DNA of 64,000 bases from Mucilaginibacter myungsuensis (GCF_015222005.1 NZ_JADFFL010000004.1:248001-312000), one strand, 5' to 3'. Counted from the first letter of the stretch, positions 7,742 through 16,290 are shown. Notes: generated by a model not told the origin, from the letters alone. Made by a program: numbers and translations.

Positions 7742-8822
7742 ACTGACCCTGTTAAAAAATGCCGGCCTGCACCTTTGGTGCGGACCGGCATTTTTGTTGT
7801 TATGCCTCATCGCATCCTGCAACCCGCCGGAGCGTCATGAGTTGGCATTGCTTTGGGAAAAGGATAAAGCGGTCGCCATTTTAATACCGCCAAGCCTGGT
7901 CGACGTGAAGCAAGCGAGCGTCCACTTAGCGGGGAGCCGCTCCGCTATCTTGGGCGACTTTATAGAGAAGGATAGCTCGATAACCTTCCGCCCGCTGATA
8001 CCATTATCGCCGGGAATGACCTACGAGATATGGTATAAACAACAGCCCATCGCCAAAATTTCCGTACCGGCTACAGGTGGCAACAAGCCTAAATTACTGA
8101 CCATTTACCCCGAGTTGGATACCCTGCCCGAGAACCTGCTAAAATTTTACCTGCATTTTGACCACCCAATGCGTACAGGCGAGGTATTACAACACGTGCA
8201 CTTGTTAGATAACAAGGGCGACACCCTCCAAAGCATTTTCCTGAACTTACAACCCGAACTTTGGGATACCACCGGCACCACCCTCACCCTATGGCTGGAT
8301 CCCGGCCGCATTAAACGCGGACTGGTTTTGAACAAAGAATTAGGCAACCCGCTGAAAACGGCACAACAATATCAATTAGTAGTATCGGCCGATTGGAAAG
8401 ATAGTCGCGGGCTACTGTTAGAGAAAGCTTATAGCAAAAAATTTGTGGCTGGTGTGCATGATGGCGCAAAGCCTGATATGGACCAATGGAAATTGCGCCT
8501 ACCTAAAGTAGGCAGCACCGAACCGCTGGTGATGGACCTGAATGAACCTTTAGATCATTACTTACTGACCGGAGTGTTGAGTATGCAAGATGCTAAGGGT
8601 AATTCGATTAAAGGCACAATCAGTACGGCCAACAAAGACCAACAATGGATCTTTACCCCGCTAAAGAACTGGCAACCGGGCCGATACCAGCTCAAGGCAC
8701 AAGCTAAATTAGAGGACCTTGCCGGCAATAACTTGGATAAGGTTTTTGACAGGGATGTGCGCGAAGATAAGCAGGAACATCAGGAGGTTTTTGTGAGATG
8801 GTTTGAAATAAGAAATTTATAA
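7725..8822 (+). CDS. Lipoprotein with Ig-like domains, unknown function
   Basis: About 365 residues. The signal sequence ends in LLLCLIASC, a canonical lipobox, so the mature protein is probably envelope-anchored. The body is beta-rich with two Big_5-like segments (YLHFDHPMRTGEVLQHVHLLD and PLVMDLNEPLDHYLL), the usual pattern of Ig-like domains with a conserved Asp-His-Pro. Starts at 7707 and 7725 are both in frame; 7725 leaves the shorter overlap with the upstream gene. A strong terminator-type hairpin lies inside the part encoding the signal peptide. Seven nt separate its stop from the SIR2 gene. Confidence 0.78.
   Translation: MVRIFKLTLLKNAGLHLWCGPAFLLLCLIASCNPPERHELALLWEKDKAVAILIPPSLVDVKQASVHLAGSRSAILGDFIEKDSSITFRPLIPLSPGMTYEIWYKQQPIAKISVPATGGNKPKLLTIYPELDTLPENLLKFYLHFDHPMRTGEVLQHVHLLDNKGDTLQSIFLNLQPELWDTTGTTLTLWLDPGRIKRGLVLNKELGNPLKTAQQYQLVVSADWKDSRGLLLEKAYSKKFVAGVHDGAKPDMDQWKLRLPKVGSTEPLVMDLNEPLDHYLLTGVLSMQDAKGNSIKGTISTANKDQQWIFTPLKNWQPGRYQLKAQAKLEDLAGNNLDKVFDRDVREDKQEHQEVFVRWFEIRNL
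7755..7796 (+). terminator. Terminator-type hairpin inside a signal-peptide coding sequence
   Basis: AAAAATGCCGG (7755-7765) pairs exactly with CCGGCATTTTT (7785-7795), and GCACC/GGTGC extends the stem to a 3-nt loop. The stem ends in five T's, 14 nt after the stop of the upstream gene. It has the classic intrinsic-terminator form, yet it encodes residues 11-24 of the next protein. It may end or attenuate the transcript between the two genes. Confidence 0.7.
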
Positions 8823-8829
8823 AGAAGTT

Positions 8830-9978
8830 ATGGATAAAACTGTTTACATTTTAGGCGCTGGTTTTTCGATGGCAGCGGGTGCTCCCTCTCAAGCGGGTAT
8901 TATTAAAGCCATTTATGATTTGAAAACTACTTATGGGAAAAAGTCTCACGACAAGGTTTGCAAATGGATAGATGAATTCGACACATTTTTAAAAGAGTGT
9001 TTATTAGTAAGTGATAGCGAAAAATACTACTACGCACTTGAAGATATTTATACACCCATTGACCGAAGTATAGAGGATAATATATCATTTAAAAATTATA
9101 AACCTACTGATTTGATTAAGCTACGCGATACATTTAATCGGTTAATAATGCTTGCTATCAGAGGAGAAATCGAACGGAATGGAGGTTCGAAAGAAGTTAT
9201 AAGGCAATTTGCTAAACACATCATAAATTTAAGCAAAGGTCGGCTAAGCGACGAAAAAAAAGACGGAGTGTCGGTGATTACCACTAATTGGGATATAATG
9301 TTGGATAACATTACCAATCAAGTAATTAGCGAAGACAAGATACCAGCAGGTCATAAATTCTCAGGAGTACTCGATTACTGTTGCTACATCAGTTCCTTAG
9401 AGGAACACGACCATAAAATTAAGCCTGGATTATATGCTATCGGTAAGGGTAGGTATAATGTTAAAATTTTAAAATTACATGGTTCATTAAACTGGCTACA
9501 ATGCCCCAAATGCCAAAGACTTTATGTTAAATATTATAAAAATTTTAATGGTGGATATGTATTTGACAGAAAGTACTGTAGGCATTGTGCTAAAAACTTT
9601 AAAATGGAAAATCATAAATCAAATCTATTGCTTACCAACATGGTTATGCCAACATTTTTGAAAAACCTTGATAATGTCCAAAATAAACTTATTTGGCAAA
9701 ACGCGGGCGTTGAATTGTCGGAGGCAACCAAAGTAGTTTTTTTAGGCTATTCTTTGCCGCAAGCAGATTTTGAATTCAAGCAATTGCTTTCAAGGATGAT
9801 AAGGCCTGACGCAAAGATAGAAGCCGTGTTAATTGAGAACGACAATCCAAAAAAACATAATGAACATAGTAAATATCAAACTGCAGGATACCGGTTTGAG
9901 AATTTTTTCAGTGGTAGAAATTTTAAAATAAGCTATACGGGAGTGAAAGAATATGTAAACAGCTTAGAAGTAAAATAA
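8830..9978 (+). CDS. SIR2-like domain protein with a zinc ribbon (candidate defence NADase)
   Basis: 382 residues with a SIR2/Rossmann NAD-binding fold: GAGFS at residues 9-13, ITTNWD at 150-155, KLHGSLNW with the likely catalytic His217, and GYSLPQADFEF near the C-terminus. Cys225/228 and Cys250/253 form a zinc-ribbon pair, as in sirtuins. Bacterial SIR2-domain proteins of this kind often hydrolyse NAD+ in anti-phage systems; a deacetylase role is less likely but not excluded. The gene is visibly more AT-rich than both neighbours and fits exactly between them (7 nt upstream, 7 nt downstream), which suggests horizontal insertion. Confidence 0.85.
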   Translation: MDKTVYILGAGFSMAAGAPSQAGIIKAIYDLKTTYGKKSHDKVCKWIDEFDTFLKECLLVSDSEKYYYALEDIYTPIDRSIEDNISFKNYKPTDLIKLRDTFNRLIMLAIRGEIERNGGSKEVIRQFAKHIINLSKGRLSDEKKDGVSVITTNWDIMLDNITNQVISEDKIPAGHKFSGVLDYCCYISSLEEHDHKIKPGLYAIGKGRYNVKILKLHGSLNWLQCPKCQRLYVKYYKNFNGGYVFDRKYCRHCAKNFKMENHKSNLLLTNMVMPTFLKNLDNVQNKLIWQNAGVELSEATKVVFLGYSLPQADFEFKQLLSRMIRPDAKIEAVLIENDNPKKHNEHSKYQTAGYRFENFFSGRNFKISYTGVKEYVNSLEVK

Positions 9979-9985
9979 GCATCCC

Positions 9986-10372
9986 ATGAAAAAACCCATG
10001 CCCTTTGATTTCCTGCTCGACTATCTGCCAAGGTCGGTGATAGTGGTTCCGGCTATCGGGATGTTCTATGTGTACCTGAATGGCAAGATCGTATTCATCT
10101 TCCGCAAGACCAATAAAAACCCGCACCATAACGGCATTTGGATAGCTGCAGACAGAGGCGCGCAAGACAGCTTAAAAGCCGACCTGCCTACCATTACCGA
10201 ATTTGTTTTTGACGAAGGCCACGCCGTAGAGTTAGGTTGGCTGCTCCTGAACGAGTCGGGTGAAGATTTTGAGACCGATGCCATTCGCCTATGCGAAATG
10301 GTCAGCCAGAACGACCCAAGGATCGGACGTGTGACACCTAAGTCGAAAGCTATGTTAAAGCGGTACGAGTAG
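9986..10372 (+). CDS. Small protein of unknown function
   Basis: 128 residues, no signal peptide. It contains VVPAIGMFYVYLNGKIVFIFRK, which weakly recalls the TfoX N-terminal fold, but I cannot assign a family with confidence. Base composition returns to the GC-richer local norm after the AT-rich SIR2 gene. It is 7 nt downstream of that gene and may be read from the same transcript. Followed by an 82-nt gap before the convergent CDF gene. Confidence 0.65.
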   Translation: MKKPMPFDFLLDYLPRSVIVVPAIGMFYVYLNGKIVFIFRKTNKNPHHNGIWIAADRGAQDSLKADLPTITEFVFDEGHAVELGWLLLNESGEDFETDAIRLCEMVSQNDPRIGRVTPKSKAMLKRYE

Positions 10373-10454
10373 CTATTGACTTTATTCTTGTAATTGATCC
10401 AACGCCGATCCACTCCTGTCTCACATCTCAGATATAACATCTCAGATCTAAAGA

Positions 10455-11405
10455 TCATATCCCCATCCTGTTCGCGCCCCTGTTCGGGTGCCGGTCCAAG
10501 GTACCGTCGAGGATATCGGGTTGGATGATGATGTACTTCATCAACGGGTATTTAGCTTTCACATCTACACGGATGCGGTCGATAGCGTCGTTGATCTCGA
10601 GGGTATCCAGATCATGGTCGAATTCGATGATCAGCATCAGGAGCACTTCATCCGGTGATTGATAGGTGGACATGATGTGCAGCACCTTTACTACAGCCTC
10701 ATCCTTCTGCACCAATTCGCAAATAACGTTTTTTGTATTAGGCGATACGCCTTCACCCATCAGCAGGCTCCTGCTTTCGCGGGCGAGGATGGCGGAAACG
10801 GCTACTAATATCAGTCCGACGATAACCGAAGCGATGCCGTCGAGAATCGGCAGATCATAAGTGACGTTCAGATACATAAAAACGCCTACAATGACCAATC
10901 CGGCTACCGCAGCCGCATCCTCAAATAGGACCATGAAGTTGGATGGATCTTTGCTCTTGATCACCGCCTCCCAAAAAGGTGTACTGCCGCGCACTTCTCT
11001 AAAGTGCAATACTGCGATCACCAGCGATGCACCCTCGAACAAAACTGATAGGCCCAGCACCCAGTAACTCATGGTCGGGTCGCCGATGGATTCGGGTTCG
11101 CGGATGTGCATGATGCCCTGGAAGATGGAGATGCCTCCGCCCAAACCAAAGATGAGTATTGATACAATGAACGACCAAAAATACAGCTCCTTACCGTAGC
11201 CGAAGGGGTGCGACGCATCGGGTTCTTTTTTGGCACGATGCAGGCCTAAAAGTAACAGCAACTCGTTCACCGTGTCCACCACCGAGTGGATAGCCTCGGA
11301 TATCATGGAGCCGCTTTTGCCGGCTATACCGGCTATGAATTTGGTTATAGCGATGAGCAGGTTAGCTACCAGTGCCCCGTAAATTGCTGTTTTGGATGAT
11401 GCCAT
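10455..11405 (-). CDS. Cation diffusion facilitator family transporter (ZNT9-like)
   Basis: Inner-membrane metal/proton antiporter, probably for Zn2+ or similar divalent ions. From ATG at 11405 it is about 316 residues: MASSKTAIYGALVANLLIAI starts TM1, then the TM2 metal site SEAIHSVVDTVNE (His and Asp), the loop HPFGYGKELYFWS with TM3, TM5-6 with a further Asp (FEDAAAVAG), and a cytoplasmic C-terminal domain. HPxGxxxExYFW is characteristic of the SLC30A9-type branch. An upstream ATG at 11462 would add a non-hydrophobic leader, so I prefer 11405. Confidence 0.9.
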   Translation of the reverse strand: MASSKTAIYGALVANLLIAITKFIAGIAGKSGSMISEAIHSVVDTVNELLLLLGLHRAKKEPDASHPFGYGKELYFWSFIVSILIFGLGGGISIFQGIMHIREPESIGDPTMSYWVLGLSVLFEGASLVIAVLHFREVRGSTPFWEAVIKSKDPSNFMVLFEDAAAVAGLVIVGVFMYLNVTYDLPILDGIASVIVGLILVAVSAILARESRSLLMGEGVSPNTKNVICELVQKDEAVVKVLHIMSTYQSPDEVLLMLIIEFDHDLDTLEINDAIDRIRVDVKAKYPLMKYIIIQPDILDGTLDRHPNRGANRMGI

Positions 11406-11499
11406 CAGCATGATAACATTGCAGGGTGGGTTTGGTTGCAAAATTTTTCGGCACAGCATCAAACTTTGCCTATCTTAGCCTTAAACCACTATTAACCTG

Positions 11500-12849
11500 A
11501 TGAAGAGACAGTTCGCCCTGCTTTGCCTGCTTATGCTGCTTGGCACCCAAACGCTATTTGCCCAACAAAAACAGATCTTTGCCGAAACACCTGCCCAGCA
11601 AAAACAACGCATGGCTTGGTGGACCGATGCACGCTTTGGCATGTTCGTGCATTGGGGCTTGTATTCGCTGGCGGCAAGGCACGAGTGGGTAAAGAATTAC
11701 GAGAAACTGAACGACCAGCAATATCAAAAATATTTTGACCGCTTTAACCCCGACCAGTTTGACCCGAACGCATGGGCCAAACAAGCCAAGTCGGCGGGTA
11801 TGAAATACATGGTACTCACCACCAAGCACCACGAGGGTTTCTGTTTGTTCGATAGCAAGTACACCGACTACAAGTCGACCAAGACCGCTGCCAAGCGCGA
11901 CCTGGTGCGCGAGTATGTGAACGCTTGTCGTAACAACGGACTAAAGGTCGGCTTTTATTATTCCCTGTTAGATTGGCACCACCCGGATTATACCGTCGAT
12001 AATATTTACCCTACCCGCCCCGCTAATGGCAGCGACTCCGCCTATACCCGAATGAATGTTGGCCGCGACATGGCCAAATACCGCGCCTATCTAAAAAACC
12101 AGATCACCGAACTGCTGACCAATTATGGTAAGATAGACGTGATCTGGATGGACTTCTCGTTCCCAAACAAGAACGGGCACGGTAAAGGCAAGGATGATTG
12201 GGGTTCTATCGAGCTGATCAAACTGGCACGCAAACTGCAGCCGGGCATCATCATTAACAATCGCTTGAATTTAGAAGAATATCGCGACGGCGCCGATTTT
12301 GAAACGCCCGAACAAGTTAAACCTGCCGAACTGGAAAAATACAAAGGCAAACTTTGGGAGACCTGCCAAACCTTTTCCGGATCGTGGGGCTATTACCGCG
12401 ATGAGAATAGCTGGAAGACCCACCGCCAACTGCTGGACCTGCTGATCACATCTGTAGCCAACGGCGGCAACCTGATCCTGAACGTTGGCCCCACCGCCCG
12501 CGGCGAATTTGACTATCGCGCTAACCGCGCTTTGGACAGTTTGGCCTATTGGATGCGTGCCAACAACAAAGCGATCTACGGCTGCACCTACGCCCCCGAT
12601 CAGTATAAAACGGCAGCTGGTGACCGCGTGACTTACGACCCGTTGAAGAAAATATTATATGTGCACCTGTTCAACTACCCTACCGATGGCAAGATCGGCC
12701 TGCCCGGCTACGGCAAAGTAAAGTATGCGCAATTTTTACACGATAGTTCGGAGTTAAAGATGACCACATCAGGCGATGAACTGACACTTGTCCTGCCGAA
12801 GAAGAAACCTATTTATGAGGTGCCTGTGTTGCAATTGTTTTTGGAATAG
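11500..12849 (+). CDS. Alpha-L-fucosidase, glycoside hydrolase family 29
   Basis: Secreted or periplasmic enzyme removing alpha-L-fucose from glycans. 449 residues with signal peptide MKRQFALLCLLMLLGTQTLFA then QQKQ. GH29 hallmarks are DARFGMFVHWGLYS, MKYMVLTTKHHEGFCLFDS, and VIWMDFSF with the probable nucleophile Asp218. LILNVGPTARGEF is the usual end of the catalytic barrel, followed by a small beta domain. No SusC/SusD pair is nearby, so it is not in a visible polysaccharide-utilisation locus. The gene stands alone, divergent from the CDF transporter. Confidence 0.95.
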   Translation: MKRQFALLCLLMLLGTQTLFAQQKQIFAETPAQQKQRMAWWTDARFGMFVHWGLYSLAARHEWVKNYEKLNDQQYQKYFDRFNPDQFDPNAWAKQAKSAGMKYMVLTTKHHEGFCLFDSKYTDYKSTKTAAKRDLVREYVNACRNNGLKVGFYYSLLDWHHPDYTVDNIYPTRPANGSDSAYTRMNVGRDMAKYRAYLKNQITELLTNYGKIDVIWMDFSFPNKNGHGKGKDDWGSIELIKLARKLQPGIIINNRLNLEEYRDGADFETPEQVKPAELEKYKGKLWETCQTFSGSWGYYRDENSWKTHRQLLDLLITSVANGGNLILNVGPTARGEFDYRANRALDSLAYWMRANNKAIYGCTYAPDQYKTAAGDRVTYDPLKKILYVHLFNYPTDGKIGLPGYGKVKYAQFLHDSSELKMTTSGDELTLVLPKKKPIYEVPVLQLFLE

Positions 12850-12911
12850 GTGTTAATCTTCGTAACATTTACATTGTTCGGTCATCAAATAGACCTAACA
12901 ATAAACCTCAT

Positions 12912-13700
12912 ATGGATCACAAAACAAAACTATTATTCGCCTGCCTGATGCTATTATGTCTTGCGGGGGCTGATGTATTTGCGCAGAAACTACCCAATGT
13001 GCAAAAGACAAGCGTTTACGCTCCCGCCGGTATCAAGATCGATGGCAAGACGACCGAGTGGAATAATACATTCCAAGCCAACAATAGCGCTACTGCCATA
13101 AGCTACACTATGGCCAATGACGAAGAGAATTTGTATTTAGCGATCCAGGCTACCGATGGCAGCATCATCAATAAGGTACTGAACGGCGGGATCAGGATAA
13201 AGGTGATAGGAGCCAATAAAGCCGGTCAGCCTGTAAAATTGTCGGCTATGCTGGTGAAACCTATAGGTCATATTAATGTATCCCAAAAACTAAAAGATAA
13301 AGGCGCTGATACCGATTCGTTAATAAATGCGCTTAGCACCCAAGTTAATAATGGCATTAAGGACCTTTACCTTACCGGGGTTAAAGATATCGCAGATACT
13401 ACCTTGTCTGTCTTCAACGAATACGGTGTTAAGCAGGCCATAAAGTTTGATATTAACCGGGCAATGAATGTGGAGATAGCGATACCCTTAAAATATATAA
13501 GCCACCTTATTATTGCGGATAACTTTAAATATAACCTGATGCTACCGGGCATAAATATGGGTGGCATAGTAAAAATGAATGTCAATGGCGTGCAGACCGA
13601 CGTATCCACTTTGATAGGCATGCCGGGGCTGAGTCCTAATTTTCAAAGTATGTTTACTCCAACCGACTTTTCAGGGAATTATAACTTGGCGAAAAAGTAG
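12912..13700 (+). CDS. Secreted CBM9-like protein, paralogue A
   Basis: 262 residues with a signal peptide ending near ADVFAQ. The N-terminal domain (IDGKTTEWNNTF, then YTMANDEENLYLAIQATD) matches the CBM9/DOMON-like pattern found in secreted binding proteins. The second half is unassigned. A close paralogue lies at 37155-37973 on the opposite strand; the two share long near-identical runs (for example KTSVYAPAGIKIDGKTTEW) and end in YTLAKK or YNLAKK. Function unknown; the domain suggests ligand binding at the cell surface or periplasm. Followed by two back-to-back palindromic repeats. Confidence 0.8.
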   Translation: MDHKTKLLFACLMLLCLAGADVFAQKLPNVQKTSVYAPAGIKIDGKTTEWNNTFQANNSATAISYTMANDEENLYLAIQATDGSIINKVLNGGIRIKVIGANKAGQPVKLSAMLVKPIGHINVSQKLKDKGADTDSLINALSTQVNNGIKDLYLTGVKDIADTTLSVFNEYGVKQAIKFDINRAMNVEIAIPLKYISHLIIADNFKYNLMLPGINMGGIVKMNVNGVQTDVSTLIGMPGLSPNFQSMFTPTDFSGNYNLAKK

Positions 13701-13707
13701 CGAACTT

Positions 13708-13815
13708 CTGTAAAGACACGATACCTCGTGTCTCCACAATATATATCCACTATGCAGAGCGGATATGCAGGTCGGACCTTTGAAATGTGAGACACGAGGT
13801 ATCGTGTCTCTACAG
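13708..13815. repeat. Nested palindromic element, family B copy 1
   Basis: Terminal inverted repeats of 27 bp with one mismatch (13708-13734 and 13789-13815). Each arm is itself a palindrome, AGACACGA-TACC-TCGTGTCT. A diverged copy is at 35738-35833. The element lies directly after the CBM9-like gene and 20 nt before a family A element. Confidence 0.75.
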
Positions 13816-13834
13816 AGAATATTTTATCATTATT

Positions 13835-13935
13835 CTGGTCGAAGCTTGTAGCTTCGACCTATGTTGTTAGAAGCTTTCAGCTTCAGCAAGCAGAATGCTT
13901 GCCACATTTTAGGTCGAAGTTAAAACTTCGACCAG
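13835..13935. repeat. Palindromic element, family A copy 1
   Basis: Perfect ends CTGGTCGAAG (13835-13844) and CTTCGACCAG (13926-13935). Each arm folds on itself (GGTCGAAGC...GCTTCGACC). The centre contains AAGCTTTCAGCTTC and AGCAAGCAGAATGCTTGC. Other copies are at 25076-25180, 26470-26538 and, in part, 22472-22520. Confidence 0.75.
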
Positions 13936-13966
13936 TTACGAAGCGAGGGATCTATCTTATTGAAAT

Positions 13967-15316
13967 TTACACTCCCGTATAATTCCCAGGAGTGATCCCC
14001 TTCAATTCAGCCTTAACAGCATCACTCACATCCAGCGTATCCACAAATTCGGCAATGGTAGCACCGGTAACGTGGGTGTTGGTGCGGGTCAGTTCTTTAA
14101 GGGCCTCGTATGGGTTAGGGTAAGCTTCGCGACGCAGGATGGTCTGGATAGCCTCGGCAACTACTGCCCAATTGGCTTCCAGGTGTGCGTCGATAGCGGC
14201 TGGGTTCAGTAATAATTTATTCAGGCCGCGTACGGTCGATTTTATAGCGATCAGCGTGTGCGCTACTGGCACGCCAATGTTGCGCAGAACGGTACTATCG
14301 GTCAGGTCGCGTTGCAGGCGCGAGATCGGGAGCTTGGCAGCTAAGTGCTCAAATAAGGCATTGGCGATACCCAGGTTACCTTCCGAGTTCTCAAAATCTA
14401 TTGGGTTAACCTTATGCGGCATGGCAGATGAACCTACCTCGCCGGCTTTGATCTGCTGCTTAAAGTAGTTCATGCTGATGTAGGTCCACACGTCGCGGTC
14501 CAGATCGATCAGGATATTGTTGATGCGTTTTAGCGCATCGCACTGGGCAGCAAAATTATCGTAATGTTCTATTTGGGTGGTGTATTGCGAGCGGCTTAAA
14601 CCTAATTGCTCATTCACGAATTTATTGCCGAAGGCGGTCCAGTCTATCTGCGGATAAGCTACGTGGTGCGCGTTGAAATTACCGGTCGCGCCGCCAAACT
14701 TGGCCGAAGCAGGTACGGCTTTCAATAAGTCTACTTGCTTTTTCAAACGCTCTACAAACACCAATATCTCTTTACCCAAGCGCGTTGGCGATGCCGGCTG
14801 ACCGTGCGTGTGTGCCAGCATCGGTACTGTGGCCCACTCGTCGGCACGTTTTTGTAACTGACCGATCAGGTTTTCTATCGCCGGGTAGTACACATCCTGT
14901 AAAGCTATTTTAAAGCTATAAGGGATGGCGGTGTTGTTAATATCTTGCGATGTCAGTCCGAAGTGGATGAATTCTTTATGATCAGCCAAGCCAAGCTCGT
15001 CGAACTTTCCTTTGATGAAATACTCTACCGCCTTTACATCGTGGTTAGTGGTCTTCTCGATTAGCTTGATGCTGTCGGCATCCTCGATGCTGAAGTTTTT
15101 ATAGATGTCGCGTAACTTATCGGTCAGCGAGGTATCAAAACCCTGCAATTGCGGCAGCGGGTGGCTATATAAAGCTATAAAGTACTCTATCTCTACAAAC
15201 ACGCGGTACTTGATCAGCGCGAACTCAGAGAAATAAGCGCCCAGTTCGGCAGTGGCATTGTGGTAGCGGCCATCAACAGGAGAAATGGCCATAAGCGGCG
15301 TAAGCGTCGTCGACAT
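13967..15316 (-). CDS. purB: Adenylosuccinate lyase
   Basis: Cleaves SAICAR to AICAR and adenylosuccinate to AMP in purine synthesis; cytoplasmic homotetramer of the fumarase/aspartase superfamily. 449 residues, the normal length. It has the superfamily signature GSSAMPHKVNPIDFENSE with the catalytic Ser, the TSQDINNTAIP segment and HTHGQPASPTRLGKE with the catalytic His. Single gene, convergent with the CBM9-like gene across the A/B repeat block and divergent from the tetR-efflux operon. No regulatory motif recognised. Confidence 0.97.
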   Translation of the reverse strand: MSTTLTPLMAISPVDGRYHNATAELGAYFSEFALIKYRVFVEIEYFIALYSHPLPQLQGFDTSLTDKLRDIYKNFSIEDADSIKLIEKTTNHDVKAVEYFIKGKFDELGLADHKEFIHFGLTSQDINNTAIPYSFKIALQDVYYPAIENLIGQLQKRADEWATVPMLAHTHGQPASPTRLGKEILVFVERLKKQVDLLKAVPASAKFGGATGNFNAHHVAYPQIDWTAFGNKFVNEQLGLSRSQYTTQIEHYDNFAAQCDALKRINNILIDLDRDVWTYISMNYFKQQIKAGEVGSSAMPHKVNPIDFENSEGNLGIANALFEHLAAKLPISRLQRDLTDSTVLRNIGVPVAHTLIAIKSTVRGLNKLLLNPAAIDAHLEANWAVVAEAIQTILRREAYPNPYEALKELTRTNTHVTGATIAEFVDTLDVSDAVKAELKGITPGNYTGV

Positions 15317-15356
15317 AGAGATATAGCTTTATTTTTTCGGCAAAGATAGGGTTTTA

Positions 15357-15537
15357 AGTCCGGAAGTCATGAGTCAGAAGTCTTAAGTCGGAAGCCTATG
15401 AACATTTAAATGGGATCAGTCAATGACCTAAAACTTCTGACTCATGACTTTCGACTTAAGACTCCCGGCTTAAGACTTAACAAAGTCATCCGATCGTCAG
15501 ACTTCTGACTTTCGGCTTCAGACTGAAGACTTAACAA
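15357..15537. repeat. Inverted-repeat spacer of the 'aagtc/gactt' type
   Basis: Repeated words AAGTCATGAGTCAGAAGT and ACTTCTGACTCATGACTT form a long inverted repeat, followed by further CTTAAGAC-like words. A similar stretch occurs at about 41710-41785 downstream of tig. Non-coding; it fills most of the purB-tetR gap. Confidence 0.55.
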
Positions 15538-15546
15538 AATGGAAAC

Positions 15547-15591
15547 TTTGAGATCAAAAAATGTTTCCGTAGTTTTGACTTCGAAAGTCAA
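15547..15591 (+). promoter_or_regulatory. Promoter and probable autoregulatory operator of the tetR-efflux operon
   Basis: TTTG (15547-15550), 19-nt spacer, TAGTTTTG (15570-15577) form a good Bacteroidota promoter. A perfect 7-3-7 palindrome, TTGACTT-CGA-AAGTCAA (15575-15591), overlaps the -7 box, the expected transcription start and the A of the tetR ATG. Its size and place are right for binding by the TetR regulator itself. GGAAAC/GTTTCC half-sites (15541-15546 and 15563-15568) flank the spacer. Confidence 0.7.
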
Positions 15592-16220
15592 TGAGTCAAA
15601 CAGATAGAATTTTAACGGGGAGTTTGGATCTTTTCCTAAAGGCAGGGATCAAAGCGGTGACGATGGATGATATCGCCAAGCACTTGGGCGTATCTAAAAA
15701 GACCATTTACCAATTTTTTGGTGATAAGAATGAGTTAGTGAGCGCATTAATGCGCCGCGAGATGGATAAGGATGTGAAAGAGATGGAAGAGATCATGGCG
15801 GCACCCGTCGACGTGATAGAGCAGTTACTCAAAATGATGACCTGCGCTGAGGAGATCCTATCCCGCGCCAACCCCATCCTGATGCACGATATGCAAAAGT
15901 ATCACCCGGATGCCTGGGGGCTTTTCCAGGAGTTTAAAGCTAATGTAATGATAGGCATGCTGGAGAATTTGCTAAGTAAAGGCAAAGAGCAAGGCTACAT
16001 CCGCCCCGAATTGAATGAAAGGATCATTGCACGTATGCGGGTGAATCAGGTAGAGATGGGCTTTAACGCCGACATTTTTCCGTTCAACGAGTTCAGCCCG
16101 TGGACGGTGCAATATCAATTCATCGAGCATTTTAACTACGGCATCTGTACCATGGAAGGTTACAAGCTTTTAGAAAAATATAAGAACGTAATTAAACAAG
16201 ATCATAAGCTACTGACATAG
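15591..16220 (+). CDS. TetR family transcriptional regulator of the adjacent RND efflux operon
   Basis: 209 residues. The N-terminal helix-turn-helix is clear (TMDDIAKHLGVSKKTIYQFFGDKNELV) and the C-terminal half is an all-helical ligand/dimer domain with several Met and Phe residues. It is the first gene of a tetR-tolC-MFP-RND run on one strand, an arrangement where the regulator normally represses its own operon. The start ATG lies at the edge of a palindromic operator and only about 13 nt after the -7 box, so the mRNA has almost no leader. Confidence 0.92.
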   Translation: MSQTDRILTGSLDLFLKAGIKAVTMDDIAKHLGVSKKTIYQFFGDKNELVSALMRREMDKDVKEMEEIMAAPVDVIEQLLKMMTCAEEILSRANPILMHDMQKYHPDAWGLFQEFKANVMIGMLENLLSKGKEQGYIRPELNERIIARMRVNQVEMGFNADIFPFNEFSPWTVQYQFIEHFNYGICTMEGYKLLEKYKNVIKQDHKLLT

Positions 16221-16290
16221 GGGTGTCATTAGCGGTATGCAACTTTGGAAACATAAAACACATATACATCACAACCCACACACACAATAC

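Noticed and set aside
11500-13700. Polysaccharide utilisation locus
   Set aside because: A GH29 enzyme and a CBM9-like protein are adjacent, but no SusC/SusD, sulfatase or regulator is present.
13708-13935. CRISPR array
   Set aside because: The repeats are self-complementary, unevenly sized and lack regular spacers; no cas genes in the window.
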